5,668 nt of DNA from an uncultured Paraprevotella sp. (GCA_900770805.1 CAAGLP010000187.1:1-5668); one strand, 5' to 3'. Shown: positions 1-5,668, counted from the first letter of the stretch. Notes: generated by a model from the sequence alone, not told the origin. Program-made: numbers and translations.

Positions 1-15
1 GTGCTCTTCCGATCT
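1..15. other. Residual Illumina adapter sequence (not genomic)
   Basis: The bases GTGCTCTTCCGATCT are identical to the 3' end of the standard Illumina TruSeq read-2 adapter, and they lie exactly at the window edge, where untrimmed adapter would be expected. The reading frame of the first gene happens to run through them (frame starting at base 2), so an automatic caller would add five artificial residues (C-S-S-D-L). Genuine sequence most likely begins at base 16. Confidence 0.9.
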
Positions 16-16
16 C

Positions 17-1648
17 TTCGAAATTCCCGCTGACCTGGCAGCCAATGGTTTTGTTATCAAGGCAATCAATGCCGATGGTACATCTTCAGAGGTAGCAAAC
101 GGTGCTGGCAATGCAACAGACGAGGAGAAACTGGAGATCCTGAAGGCTGCCATCGAGGCATCAAAGGAACTGACAAAGATTGAAGATCCCACAGGAAAAA
201 AGGTTGGCTACTACAGCAGCGAAAGCCTTGCAACACTGAAGGCATATGTTGAAGAGGCCAATACCGCAATCGCAGAGAACAATGTAGACGCCTATATTAC
301 TCTGGCCAACAACATCAACAATGAAGTTCTGAGACTGAAGAGCGAGGATTTGATGCAAAAGATTGTGACCAATGGCATATACCATATTGTATGCGTACGT
401 AAGTCTGGCGGTTCAACACGCTATCTGGCAGCTACAAACAGCGACGGTTTCGAGACAAAGACATCAACCAACAACCTGAGCCGTTGGGGTTTTGCTCCCA
501 CTGGAGAGGAAAACACCTACTACCTGCAAAACAGACAGAACGGCAAGCTGATGGCTGTAGTTCTGAACGAAAAGGGCAATGTGGGCGATGTGGCTATGAC
601 TGACGCTGACCCCGCAAAAGCCTGCACAGTGAAGGTTGAGTCACTGGGCGGAGGCCGATTCGGTATCAGACCCAACGACAAGACCTACCTGAACATGCAC
701 AACCAGGGCTACGTGACCGTATGGGGCGATGCCGACGAGGGTTCACAGTGGTATATCGAACTTTACGAGGAATTCGAGGAACTTACCGATGAAAAGATGG
801 AAGAACTGGTAGGTTTGACGGAAGATCTTATAAACGACATATGCGACTATAGCATAGAGACAACAGAATACACTCTACAATGCACTGACGCAACACAGCC
901 TGGATACATCTCTACAAACCAGCCTGCAAGCGACAGACCTTCAAACCAGATTGAAAAAGCCATCGACGGTAGCAATAGTACCTTCTTCATGAGTAACCGC
1001 ACAAACAACGATGCAACCGAACCTCATCACCTGAAGGTCGACTTGGGTAGCGGCATTTCCACTCAAAACATACAGTTCTACATGTATGGCCACAGCACAT
1101 GGAACTATGCTACAGCTGTCAATGTGTACGGAAGCAATTCAGGCGCTTCATGGGTGAAGGTAGCTTCTCTCCAGGGAATGAAGGTTTCATACACAAGCGA
1201 GATGCTCAAAGCCAACACCAAATACCGTTACTGGAAGTTTGATGTTGTTGCCACAACAGGCAAATATACCGACAACTCAGAATACCCATGGTTTACTGTG
1301 AAGGAGTTTAAGCTTAGCGAGGCTATTGAGAACATTGTAATGAAGCCTGGCTTTGAAGGCATAACAAAGACCATGATCACCAACTGTAAGACTGGTATCT
1401 CTGGTGTGAATGACGAAATGGCCAAGAGCTTCAGAACTATGTTGGGTAACTATATCGTGTGGTTTAAGTTGAACACTTACTACAACAACTTGTACAACAA
1501 GGCTTCTGCAATTGATCCAACTGTAGAGATCAACGATATCGAAGCTGACAGCGAGGCTAACGGTGTTATCTACGACCTCTCCGGCCGTAAGGTTAGCAAG
1601 ACTGGCAATGGTGTTTACATCATCAACGGCAAGAAGGTGATAAAGTAA
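17..1648 (+). CDS. Secreted multidomain protein, 3' part: FIVAR-like, beta-trefoil-like, F5/8 type C domain, T9SS-like tail
   Basis: The 5' end is missing. The frame is open from the window edge with no stop, and 543 residues remain, numbered here from base 17. Residues ~40-108 are a helical FIVAR-like segment (YYSSESLATLKAYVEEAN). Residues ~121-249 are rich in Trp, Gly and Tyr with ricin-like features (RYLAATNSDGF, GSQWYIELY), so a beta-trefoil is likely but not certain. Residues ~282-434 fit an F5/8 type C (discoidin/CBM32) domain: AIDGSNSTFF, then KVDLGSG, then KYRYWKFDV. The last ~33 residues (VIYDLSGRKV, then GVYIINGKKVIK) resemble a T9SS sorting signal, with the GxY and terminal lysine motifs of type A tails but in a short form. 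From family knowledge, such proteins are exported and bind or degrade glycans at the cell surface. No catalytic domain is visible, so the activity is unknown. A TTG at 350 is internal, because coding-quality sequence continues upstream. Isoleucine is mostly ATC/ATT, unlike the downstream lipoprotein gene. A strong terminator follows. Confidence 0.88.
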   Translation, partial: FEIPADLAANGFVIKAINADGTSSEVANGAGNATDEEKLEILKAAIEASKELTKIEDPTGKKVGYYSSESLATLKAYVEEANTAIAENNVDAYITLANNINNEVLRLKSEDLMQKIVTNGIYHIVCVRKSGGSTRYLAATNSDGFETKTSTNNLSRWGFAPTGEENTYYLQNRQNGKLMAVVLNEKGNVGDVAMTDADPAKACTVKVESLGGGRFGIRPNDKTYLNMHNQGYVTVWGDADEGSQWYIELYEEFEELTDEKMEELVGLTEDLINDICDYSIETTEYTLQCTDATQPGYISTNQPASDRPSNQIEKAIDGSNSTFFMSNRTNNDATEPHHLKVDLGSGISTQNIQFYMYGHSTWNYATAVNVYGSNSGASWVKVASLQGMKVSYTSEMLKANTKYRYWKFDVVATTGKYTDNSEYPWFTVKEFKLSEAIENIVMKPGFEGITKTMITNCKTGISGVNDEMAKSFRTMLGNYIVWFKLNTYYNNLYNKASAIDPTVEINDIEADSEANGVIYDLSGRKVSKTGNGVYIINGKKVIK

Positions 1649-1670
1649 AGAATACATCTAATATATGATT

Positions 1671-1705
1671 AAGCGGTGCGCTCATGTGGAGTGCACCGCT
1701 TTTTT
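1671..1705 (+). terminator. Intrinsic (rho-independent) terminator of the first gene
   Basis: A 13-bp stem (1671-1683 with 1689-1701) contains one G-T wobble (1680/1692) and a 5-nt ATGTG loop. It is GC-rich (core GCGGTGC) and runs into six T residues (1700-1705). It begins 22 bases after the stop codon of the first gene. The form and placement are textbook, and it isolates the first gene from everything downstream. Confidence 0.93.
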
Positions 1706-1708
1706 GTG

Positions 1709-1863
1709 AATAGCCGAGCATCCACTTTCTCCCCCTGGGACAGGGGCGAGTACCACGCAGTGGGGAGGGGGTGGATAAGTAATTAGGTAGTAGTGAGTGG
1801 TGATTGGTTTTATCCACCCCCTCCGTCGCTTCGCTCCTCGTCCCCCTGTCTCAGGGGGACAGT
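1709..1863. repeat. Intergenic inverted-repeat element, copy 1
   Basis: This element has two opposing arms. The left arm (about 1729-1777) contains CTCCCCCTGGGACAGGGG, then CGAG, then GGAGGGGGTGGATA. The right arm (about 1811-1859) contains the reverse complement of the same landmarks: TATCCACCCCCTCC at 1811-1824 pairs exactly with 1764-1777, and the outer CTCG/CCCCCTG part pairs with the start of the left arm. Smaller hairpins sit inside the arms: CCCCTG/CAGGGG (1732-1737 with 1741-1746), CCAC/GTGG (1753-1756 with 1760-1763) and a perfect 9-bp stem with a TCT loop (1840-1848 with 1852-1860). The whole could fold into one large cruciform or RNA hairpin. It does not code for a convincing protein. 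The style suggests a dispersed REP/BIME-like genomic repeat, but its copy number elsewhere cannot be judged here. Confidence 0.85.
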
Positions 1864-1900
1864 CTGCTGGCAGTGTGAAATTGTAATCACAGTGTCCTGC

Positions 1901-2074
1901 AATAACCGAGCATCCACTTTCTCCCCCTGAGACAGGGGCGAGTACCACGTAGTGGGGAGGGGGTGGAAAAGTAATAGGTAGTAGCGAGTGGTAAGTATTC
2001 ATTTCACGTTTTGGCTTATCTTATCCACCCCCTCCGTCGCTTCGCTCCTCGTCCCCCTGTCTCAGAGGGACAGT
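1901..2074. repeat. Intergenic inverted-repeat element, copy 2 (direct duplicate of copy 1)
   Basis: This is a near-identical second copy in the same orientation. The left part matches copy 1 at an offset of 192 bases (1709 with 1901), shifting to 191 after a one-base deletion in AAGTAATTAGG. The right part (2022-2074) matches 1811-1863 at an offset of 211. About 20 extra bases therefore lie in the spacer between the arms (GTATTCATTTCACG and following). The 9-bp hairpin of the right arm is weakened here by an uncompensated G-to-A change at 2066. The two copies are separated by 37 bases (1864-1900) of unrelated sequence. Copy 2 ends one base before the first heptamer repeat. Confidence 0.85.
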
Positions 2075-2075
2075 T

Positions 2076-2103
2076 GAGTACAGAGTACAGATGACAGATT
2101 ACA
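2076..2103. repeat. Heptamer repeat run (GAGTACA/GATGACA family), upstream locus
   Basis: Four contiguous 7-bp units: GAGTACA, GAGTACA, GATGACA, GATTACA. A decaying GATTTAT follows. The order of the first three units is the same as in the larger array at the right end of the window, so the two loci belong to one repeat family. This copy abuts the inverted-repeat element and lies about 270 bases upstream of the two-gene unit. Confidence 0.8.
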
Positions 2104-2332
2104 GATTTATTCGCCTAAGCTCATCAAGCTACGCAGTCGCAAAGACCGCAAAGATTATTTCATTTGCTACTGACGCTTCGCCGGATTAGTCGCAAGCTTG
2201 ACTTCAGCCCCTTTGGGCGTTGACCTTTGGTTCGCTACGACTGTTTACGCAGAGGTTATATGCATGCCCACTAATGTTTTTCTGTTTCCTCTCTGCGTAA
2301 TCCGCGTGAGAACTAAAAAGCAGACAGCAATA
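2104..2332. other. Non-coding stretch between repeats and promoter, with a 10-bp inverted repeat
   Basis: I see no convincing gene here. The one clear structure is TTACGCAGAG (2245-2254) and its exact reverse complement CTCTGCGTAA (2291-2300), 36 bases apart. A small hairpin GCCC-CTTT-GGGC lies at 2207-2218. Phrases such as CGCAAAGACCGCAAAGATT and TACGCAGAG resemble dispersed intergenic repeats common in environmental and gut genomes; this is an impression, not a search result. A TTG-started frame of 61 codons on the plus strand (2198-2383) has no recognisable features and runs into the next gene, so it is not called. Confidence 0.5.
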
Positions 2333-2364
2333 TTTCTCTTTCTCAATATTTTTTATTATCTTTG
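2333..2364 (+). promoter_or_regulatory. Bacteroidetes-type promoter of the two-gene unit
   Basis: TATCTTTG at 2357-2364 is an exact match to the Bacteroidetes -7 consensus TAnnTTTG. Twenty bases upstream, TTTC (2333-2336) is one mismatch from the -33 element TTTG, at the usual spacing. The region between is AT-rich and holds two copies of CAATATTT (2328-2335, 2344-2351). Transcription would be expected to start a few bases after 2364, essentially at the ATG at 2373. That implies a leader of only a few bases or none, and argues against the in-frame GTG at 2367 as start codon. Confidence 0.7.
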
Positions 2365-2372
2365 CCGTGATT

Positions 2373-3962
2373 ATGAAGCATAAAAACACTACAAAGATAA
2401 ACAAGGTACAGCAAACGGCAACAAAAGAGAAGAAACCTCTGCTGTTGCCAGTATTGCCCATACTGTTCGTCATCACATATCTCTGGGCCGCATGGTACTT
2501 CGGAGATGTCCTGCGCATGGCACGTGAACGTAGTTTCTGGGTTGCAAGTACAGAACAGATGGAGTTCCTCCTAAGTCAGGAGTTCGGCGGACTATGGTAC
2601 GTGGGCAGATTGCTGATGACATTATTCCGTTACCCCTGGATAGGTGCCCTGCTCCCTGCCACCATGATTACATGGTGCACATGGTGCATAGGTTATGGCC
2701 TGAGACTGACAGCACGTTGGCGCTGGATTCAATATCTGCCTGCTGGATTATACTTTGCATGGTTGGCATACGAGGGTGTGAATAACTTCTTCGAGAACGA
2801 ATCCGGTAAGATTCTGGGAATACCTTTCTGCGCAACAGTAATCCTGACAACATGGGCCATAATGATTGCCAGTTTCTCAAGAAAGAAATCACCGGCAATA
2901 CTGGGCATTCCCAAGGACGAGACTGCATGGCAGAACAGATTGCAAGTGCTGATGCTGGTATTGGTATTTGGCACACATGTGGCCATAGACAAAATATGGC
3001 GTCCATACACCAGAGTAATCGCAAGCATGAACGTGAGCATGCTGAATAGCGACTGGCAGGGTATGATGGAAACTGCACGTGAGAATGCAGACCTGTCATA
3101 TCGCCCCATAGCTGCCAACTATGCTATAGCATTGGTGAATACAAACCAGATTTGCGAACGATTGTACGACATACGCTTGGACTACGATGCAATGTACATC
3201 CACAACCGCAGCAATGAGGGTATCGTGGTAGAATTGTCACTGTACCAGGAGGACTGCGACTACTATGCCGGCTTCATACAGACATGCATACACCATGCCA
3301 TGGAGCGTATTACCATGATAGGCCCCAACGTACATTCAATGGAACTGCTGACCAAGTGTGCCCTGATGACAGGAGAATGGGAAGTGGCAAGAAAATACCT
3401 TCGCATACTGAAGGACGTTCCCTTTGAAAAGGAGTTTGTAGAGAAATACAGCGCATACGTAGGAAAACCAGAATCCGTAAATGCAGACAAGGAGATGGCC
3501 TTTATACGACAGTTGGAACCAATACACGACTCGTTTGAAAACAATTATCAGCAACCTGTGTTCCTGGGTTACAATGCCGCACTTACAGAAGGTAGAAGCA
3601 GAAATGCACTTATGAACTCGCTGGCAGTGAATATGTACTCCAAGTCCATGCCGGCTTTCATGATGCGCACCCAACCTCTTGAAGGTACAATACCGCCAGA
3701 GAACGTAGCAGATGCCCTTTGCCTTATGTCTGCAAAGGATCCAGACATTCTGAGGCGTTTTCCCAACCTGCAGTTCAGGCACCAAAAACTGGCCAACACG
3801 CTTACAGAGATGAAACCCTACATGAAGGACCGTCCTGCTTTTGCACGCGAACTCTTCCCCAAATATAAAGGCTACTACACATACTACTACTTCTTTGGCA
3901 ACCTGAAAGCTACACGCAAAAAGCCAAGCAATGAAGGCTCCAGCACAGCGGGAGTGAATTAA
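2373..3962 (+). CDS. Polytopic inner-membrane protein with periplasmic helical (TPR-like) domain, DUF6057-like
   Basis: This 529-residue protein starts at ATG 2373, chosen over in-frame GTG 2367 because of the promoter. A lysine-rich cytosolic N-terminus (1-21) precedes about five membrane segments, near 22-44, 88-108, 119-135, 148-168 and 188-206. Loop charges fit the positive-inside rule (RLTARWRW and SRKK inside, NNFFENESGK outside), which places the ~320-residue C-terminal part in the periplasm. That part is helical and TPR-like, for example SDWQGMMETARENADLSYRP at 226-245 and GEWEVARKYLRIL at 334-346, and ends with an aromatic GYYTYYYFFGN. The architecture resembles Bacteroidales proteins I recall as DUF6057; this is from memory, and no function is known to me. 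An exact 9-bp tandem duplication (2670-2687) encodes TWC-TWC in the second membrane segment, giving a CxxC. It is the first gene of a probable operon, 51 bp before the haem-motif lipoprotein, with no terminator between. A structural or scaffolding partner is a plausible role, by inference only. Confidence 0.85.
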   Translation: MKHKNTTKINKVQQTATKEKKPLLLPVLPILFVITYLWAAWYFGDVLRMARERSFWVASTEQMEFLLSQEFGGLWYVGRLLMTLFRYPWIGALLPATMITWCTWCIGYGLRLTARWRWIQYLPAGLYFAWLAYEGVNNFFENESGKILGIPFCATVILTTWAIMIASFSRKKSPAILGIPKDETAWQNRLQVLMLVLVFGTHVAIDKIWRPYTRVIASMNVSMLNSDWQGMMETARENADLSYRPIAANYAIALVNTNQICERLYDIRLDYDAMYIHNRSNEGIVVELSLYQEDCDYYAGFIQTCIHHAMERITMIGPNVHSMELLTKCALMTGEWEVARKYLRILKDVPFEKEFVEKYSAYVGKPESVNADKEMAFIRQLEPIHDSFENNYQQPVFLGYNAALTEGRSRNALMNSLAVNMYSKSMPAFMMRTQPLEGTIPPENVADALCLMSAKDPDILRRFPNLQFRHQKLANTLTEMKPYMKDRPAFARELFPKYKGYYTYYYFFGNLKATRKKPSNEGSSTAGVN

Positions 3963-4013
3963 GGATGAGCGGTGAGCGGAAATATTGATACCAGATAATT
4001 GGATAAAATATAG

Positions 4014-5564
4014 ATGAAGAATATACCTTATATATTATATATAGTACTGACAGCAGGATTGCTGATGGCATGCGGTCAGAAGAAGTATGATGTTCCTGCT
4101 ACCTATACAGAATCTGAGGAGCAGGCAAACATATATCCTGACTACAAAGACATAACCGTGCCCGAGAATATCGCACCCCTCAACTTCATGATAGAGGGAG
4201 TAGAAGGTATTGTGGCAACACTGGAGGGCAAGGACGGAAACAGCATAATAGTATCCGGCAAGGACCGCATAGACATAGACAGCACCGAATGGCGCAATTT
4301 ACTGAAAGGAAATGCCGGTGGAGAGATAAAGGTAACAGTATACACTATGCTGGCAGACAAGTGGAACAAGTATGCACCTCACACAATCCATGTGGCAGAG
4401 GCTATAGACCCCTACTTGTCCTACCGCCTGATAGAACCTGGATACGAATTGTACCGACAGTTGGGCATTTACCAGAGATGTCTGGAAAACTTTACTCAGA
4501 AGGTCATCTACGAGAACAACAGAACCTATGAGGAGCACAACAACCACTGCATAAACTGCCATAACTTCCAGAACTATAGCACAGACCGTATGCTGTTTCA
4601 CGTGCGCTCAAACCATGGCGGCACAATAATGATAAACGGCAGTGAAGCGAAGAAAATACAGATAAAGAATCCCAACATACTGGCCGCAGGCGTATACCCA
4701 TCATGGCACCCCAAGAAGAACTTGGTATGCTTCTCCACAAACCAGACCGGACAGACCTTCCACATGTACCACCAGGAGAAGATAGAGGTAGTGGATACGA
4801 ACAGCGACCTGATACTATATGATGCAGACAAGAACGAGGTAAAGAACCTGCTCTGCACAGAATACTTTGAAACATTCCCATGCTGGACACCAGAAGGCGA
4901 CAAACTATACTTCTGTGCTGCCTACATTCCTCCCGTGATAAATCTGCCCGACAGTATGCGCGCAGAAATCATAACAAAGAACTACGAGAAGATACACTAT
5001 AACCTGATGAGCATGGACTACGATGCCGAGAAGGATAGTTTCGGCACTCCAGAGGTGGTGATAAATGCCGAAGCCTATGGCAAGAGCATAACATTCCCAC
5101 GTGTCAGCCCAGACGGACGCTATGTTCTGTATGCAGAAGGAGACTACGGACAGTTCCATATCTGGCACAAGAGCAGCGATCTGTGGGTTAAGGACCTCGA
5201 AAACGACACCTGCTATGCTTTGACAGAAGCAAACAGCAACGATGTAGATTCATACCACACATGGAGTAGCAACGGCCGCTGGATAGTGTTCTCTACACGC
5301 CGCATGGACGGCAACTACACACGTCCGTTCATTGCCTACTTCGACAAGCAGGGCAAGGCACACAAGGCTTTCTGCCTGCCACAGCAAGATCCAGAGCACA
5401 ACATCATGCTGATGAAGAGCTACAACGTACCAGAACTGAGCAAAAACGCCGTGCAGATATCCGAACAGACGCTGCACGATGTAATATACAATACCGACGG
5501 AGATACAGTAACCTACGTAGGCGAGCCGAGAACAGATGCCATGACGGGGGCAACGGTGAGATAG
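4014..5564 (+). CDS. Lipoprotein with CxxCH haem motif and TolB/PD40-type beta-propeller (putative c-type cytochrome)
   Basis: This 516-residue protein has a lipoprotein signal peptide: MKN, a hydrophobic stretch, then lipobox L17-M18-A19-C20. The mature N-terminus GQKKYD lacks the acidic run of Bacteroidetes surface-export signals, so it may face the periplasm. Residues ~41-165 form a conserved-looking domain (VPENIAPLNFMIEG, DPYLSYRLIEPGYELY). C179-I-N-C182-H183 is a classical covalent haem c motif. An axial Met or His is not obvious; M193 and H196 are candidates. Four PD40-like blades follow near 226-240 (YPSWHPKKNLVCFS), 287-300 (TFPCWTPEGDKLYF), 360-373 (TFPRVSPDGRYVLY) and 414-427. From memory, similar Bacteroidales proteins are labelled TolB-like or PD40 proteins and keep the C-x-N-C-H motif. 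This is not TolB of the Tol-Pal system. Isoleucine is coded mainly by ATA (29 of 39 by hand count). There is no clear Shine-Dalgarno site, as is usual in this phylum. It is probably co-transcribed with the membrane protein upstream. Its redox partner and role are unknown. Confidence 0.88.
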   Translation: MKNIPYILYIVLTAGLLMACGQKKYDVPATYTESEEQANIYPDYKDITVPENIAPLNFMIEGVEGIVATLEGKDGNSIIVSGKDRIDIDSTEWRNLLKGNAGGEIKVTVYTMLADKWNKYAPHTIHVAEAIDPYLSYRLIEPGYELYRQLGIYQRCLENFTQKVIYENNRTYEEHNNHCINCHNFQNYSTDRMLFHVRSNHGGTIMINGSEAKKIQIKNPNILAAGVYPSWHPKKNLVCFSTNQTGQTFHMYHQEKIEVVDTNSDLILYDADKNEVKNLLCTEYFETFPCWTPEGDKLYFCAAYIPPVINLPDSMRAEIITKNYEKIHYNLMSMDYDAEKDSFGTPEVVINAEAYGKSITFPRVSPDGRYVLYAEGDYGQFHIWHKSSDLWVKDLENDTCYALTEANSNDVDSYHTWSSNGRWIVFSTRRMDGNYTRPFIAYFDKQGKAHKAFCLPQQDPEHNIMLMKSYNVPELSKNAVQISEQTLHDVIYNTDGDTVTYVGEPRTDAMTGATVR

Positions 5565-5640
5565 ATGACAGAGTACAGAGTACAGATGACAGATGACAGA
5601 TGACAGATGACAGATGACAGATGACAGATGACAGATGGCA
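5564..5640. repeat. Tandem heptamer array, 11 units (GATGACA family)
   Basis: Eleven contiguous 7-bp units with no gaps: GATGACA, GAGTACA twice, GATGACA seven times (5585-5633), and the variant GATGGCA (5634-5640). The first unit begins on the last base of the lipoprotein stop codon. A unit of 7 is not a multiple of 3, so this is not a coding repeat. Perfect adjacent copies make length change by strand slippage likely. The same unit order (GAGTACA, GAGTACA, GATGACA) occurs at 2076-2096. No terminator is seen between the stop codon and the window end, and 5641-5668 shows nothing recognisable. Confidence 0.9.
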
Positions 5641-5668
5641 GATGGATGGGCGGACAAACTGAAACAGA

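Noticed and set aside
350..352. TTG at 350 as the start of the first gene
   Set aside because: The same frame is open to the window edge and encodes a coherent FIVAR-like helical segment, so the true start lies outside the window.
1874..1891. TGTGA-(8 nt)-TCACA palindrome resembling a CRP site
   Set aside because: The canonical site has a 6-nt spacer. It lies between two repeat copies, far from any promoter, and classical cAMP-CRP control is not established in Bacteroidales.
1682..2002. Minus-strand open frame of 106 codons across the repeat region, and a similar 64-codon frame at 1623-1817
   Set aside because: The frames are generated by the inverted-repeat element: their proline-rich peptides repeat because the DNA repeats. 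One also crosses the terminator. There are no domain features.
2367..2372. GTG at 2367 as start of the membrane-protein gene
   Set aside because: It lies 2 bases after the -7 box, at or before the expected transcription start. ATG at 2373 gives a normal lysine-rich N-terminus.
2198..2383. Plus-strand 61-codon frame beginning with TTG
   Set aside because: It has a weak start and composition like the intergenic repeats, overlaps the promoter and the start of the membrane-protein gene, and shows no recognisable motif.
4014..5564. Assignment as tolB of the Tol-Pal system
   Set aside because: Only the PD40 propeller repeats are shared. The lipobox, the CxxCH motif and the lack of tol/pal neighbours do not fit TolB.
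5564..5640. CRISPR array
   Set aside because: The units are 7 bp, contiguous and without spacers, so this is a simple tandem repeat.
5250..5657. Minus-strand 135-codon frame with a CHLSSVI-type repeat peptide
   Set aside because: It is a shadow of the heptamer array read on the other strand plus the antisense of the lipoprotein gene.

Overview
The window looks like a short stretch of a Bacteroidales genome, most like Prevotella and its relatives. The signs are a secreted protein with a type IX secretion (T9SS)-like tail, a Bacteroidetes-type -7 promoter box (TAnnTTTG), no clear Shine-Dalgarno sites, a Bacteroidales-style lipoprotein, and highly repetitive intergenic DNA. The first 15 bases match the 3' end of the Illumina read-2 adapter and are almost certainly not genomic. 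This is therefore probably a contig edge from a short-read assembly.

Layout: (1) 17-1648 (+) is the 3' part of a large secreted multidomain protein: FIVAR-like helical segment, beta-trefoil-like region, F5/8 type C (discoidin/CBM32-like) domain and a short T9SS-like tail. Its 5' end is outside the window. It is closed by a strong intrinsic terminator at 1671-1705. (2) 1706-2356 has no convincing gene. It holds two copies of a ~155-175 bp element made of nested inverted repeats (1709-1863 and 1901-2074), a short run of 7-bp repeats (2076-2103) and a 10-bp inverted repeat (2245-2300). (3) A Bacteroidetes promoter (2333-2364) sits almost on the start of a two-gene unit. The first gene (2373-3962) encodes a polytopic membrane protein with a long periplasmic helical domain, resembling what I recall as DUF6057. 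The second, 51 bp downstream (4014-5564), encodes a lipoprotein with a CxxCH haem-binding motif and a TolB/PD40-type beta-propeller. (4) From the last base of that stop codon to 5640 runs an 11-unit array of the same 7-bp repeat family seen before the operon.

The most interesting biology is the two-gene unit. It pairs a putative membrane-anchored c-type cytochrome/beta-propeller lipoprotein with an inner-membrane partner whose periplasmic domain could contact it. The function of the pair is not known to me. The repeats that bracket it, and the inverted-repeat element upstream, are the most interesting non-coding structures. Gene 1 appears unrelated in function: it is probably a surface or secreted carbohydrate-binding protein or enzyme whose catalytic part, if any, is missing.
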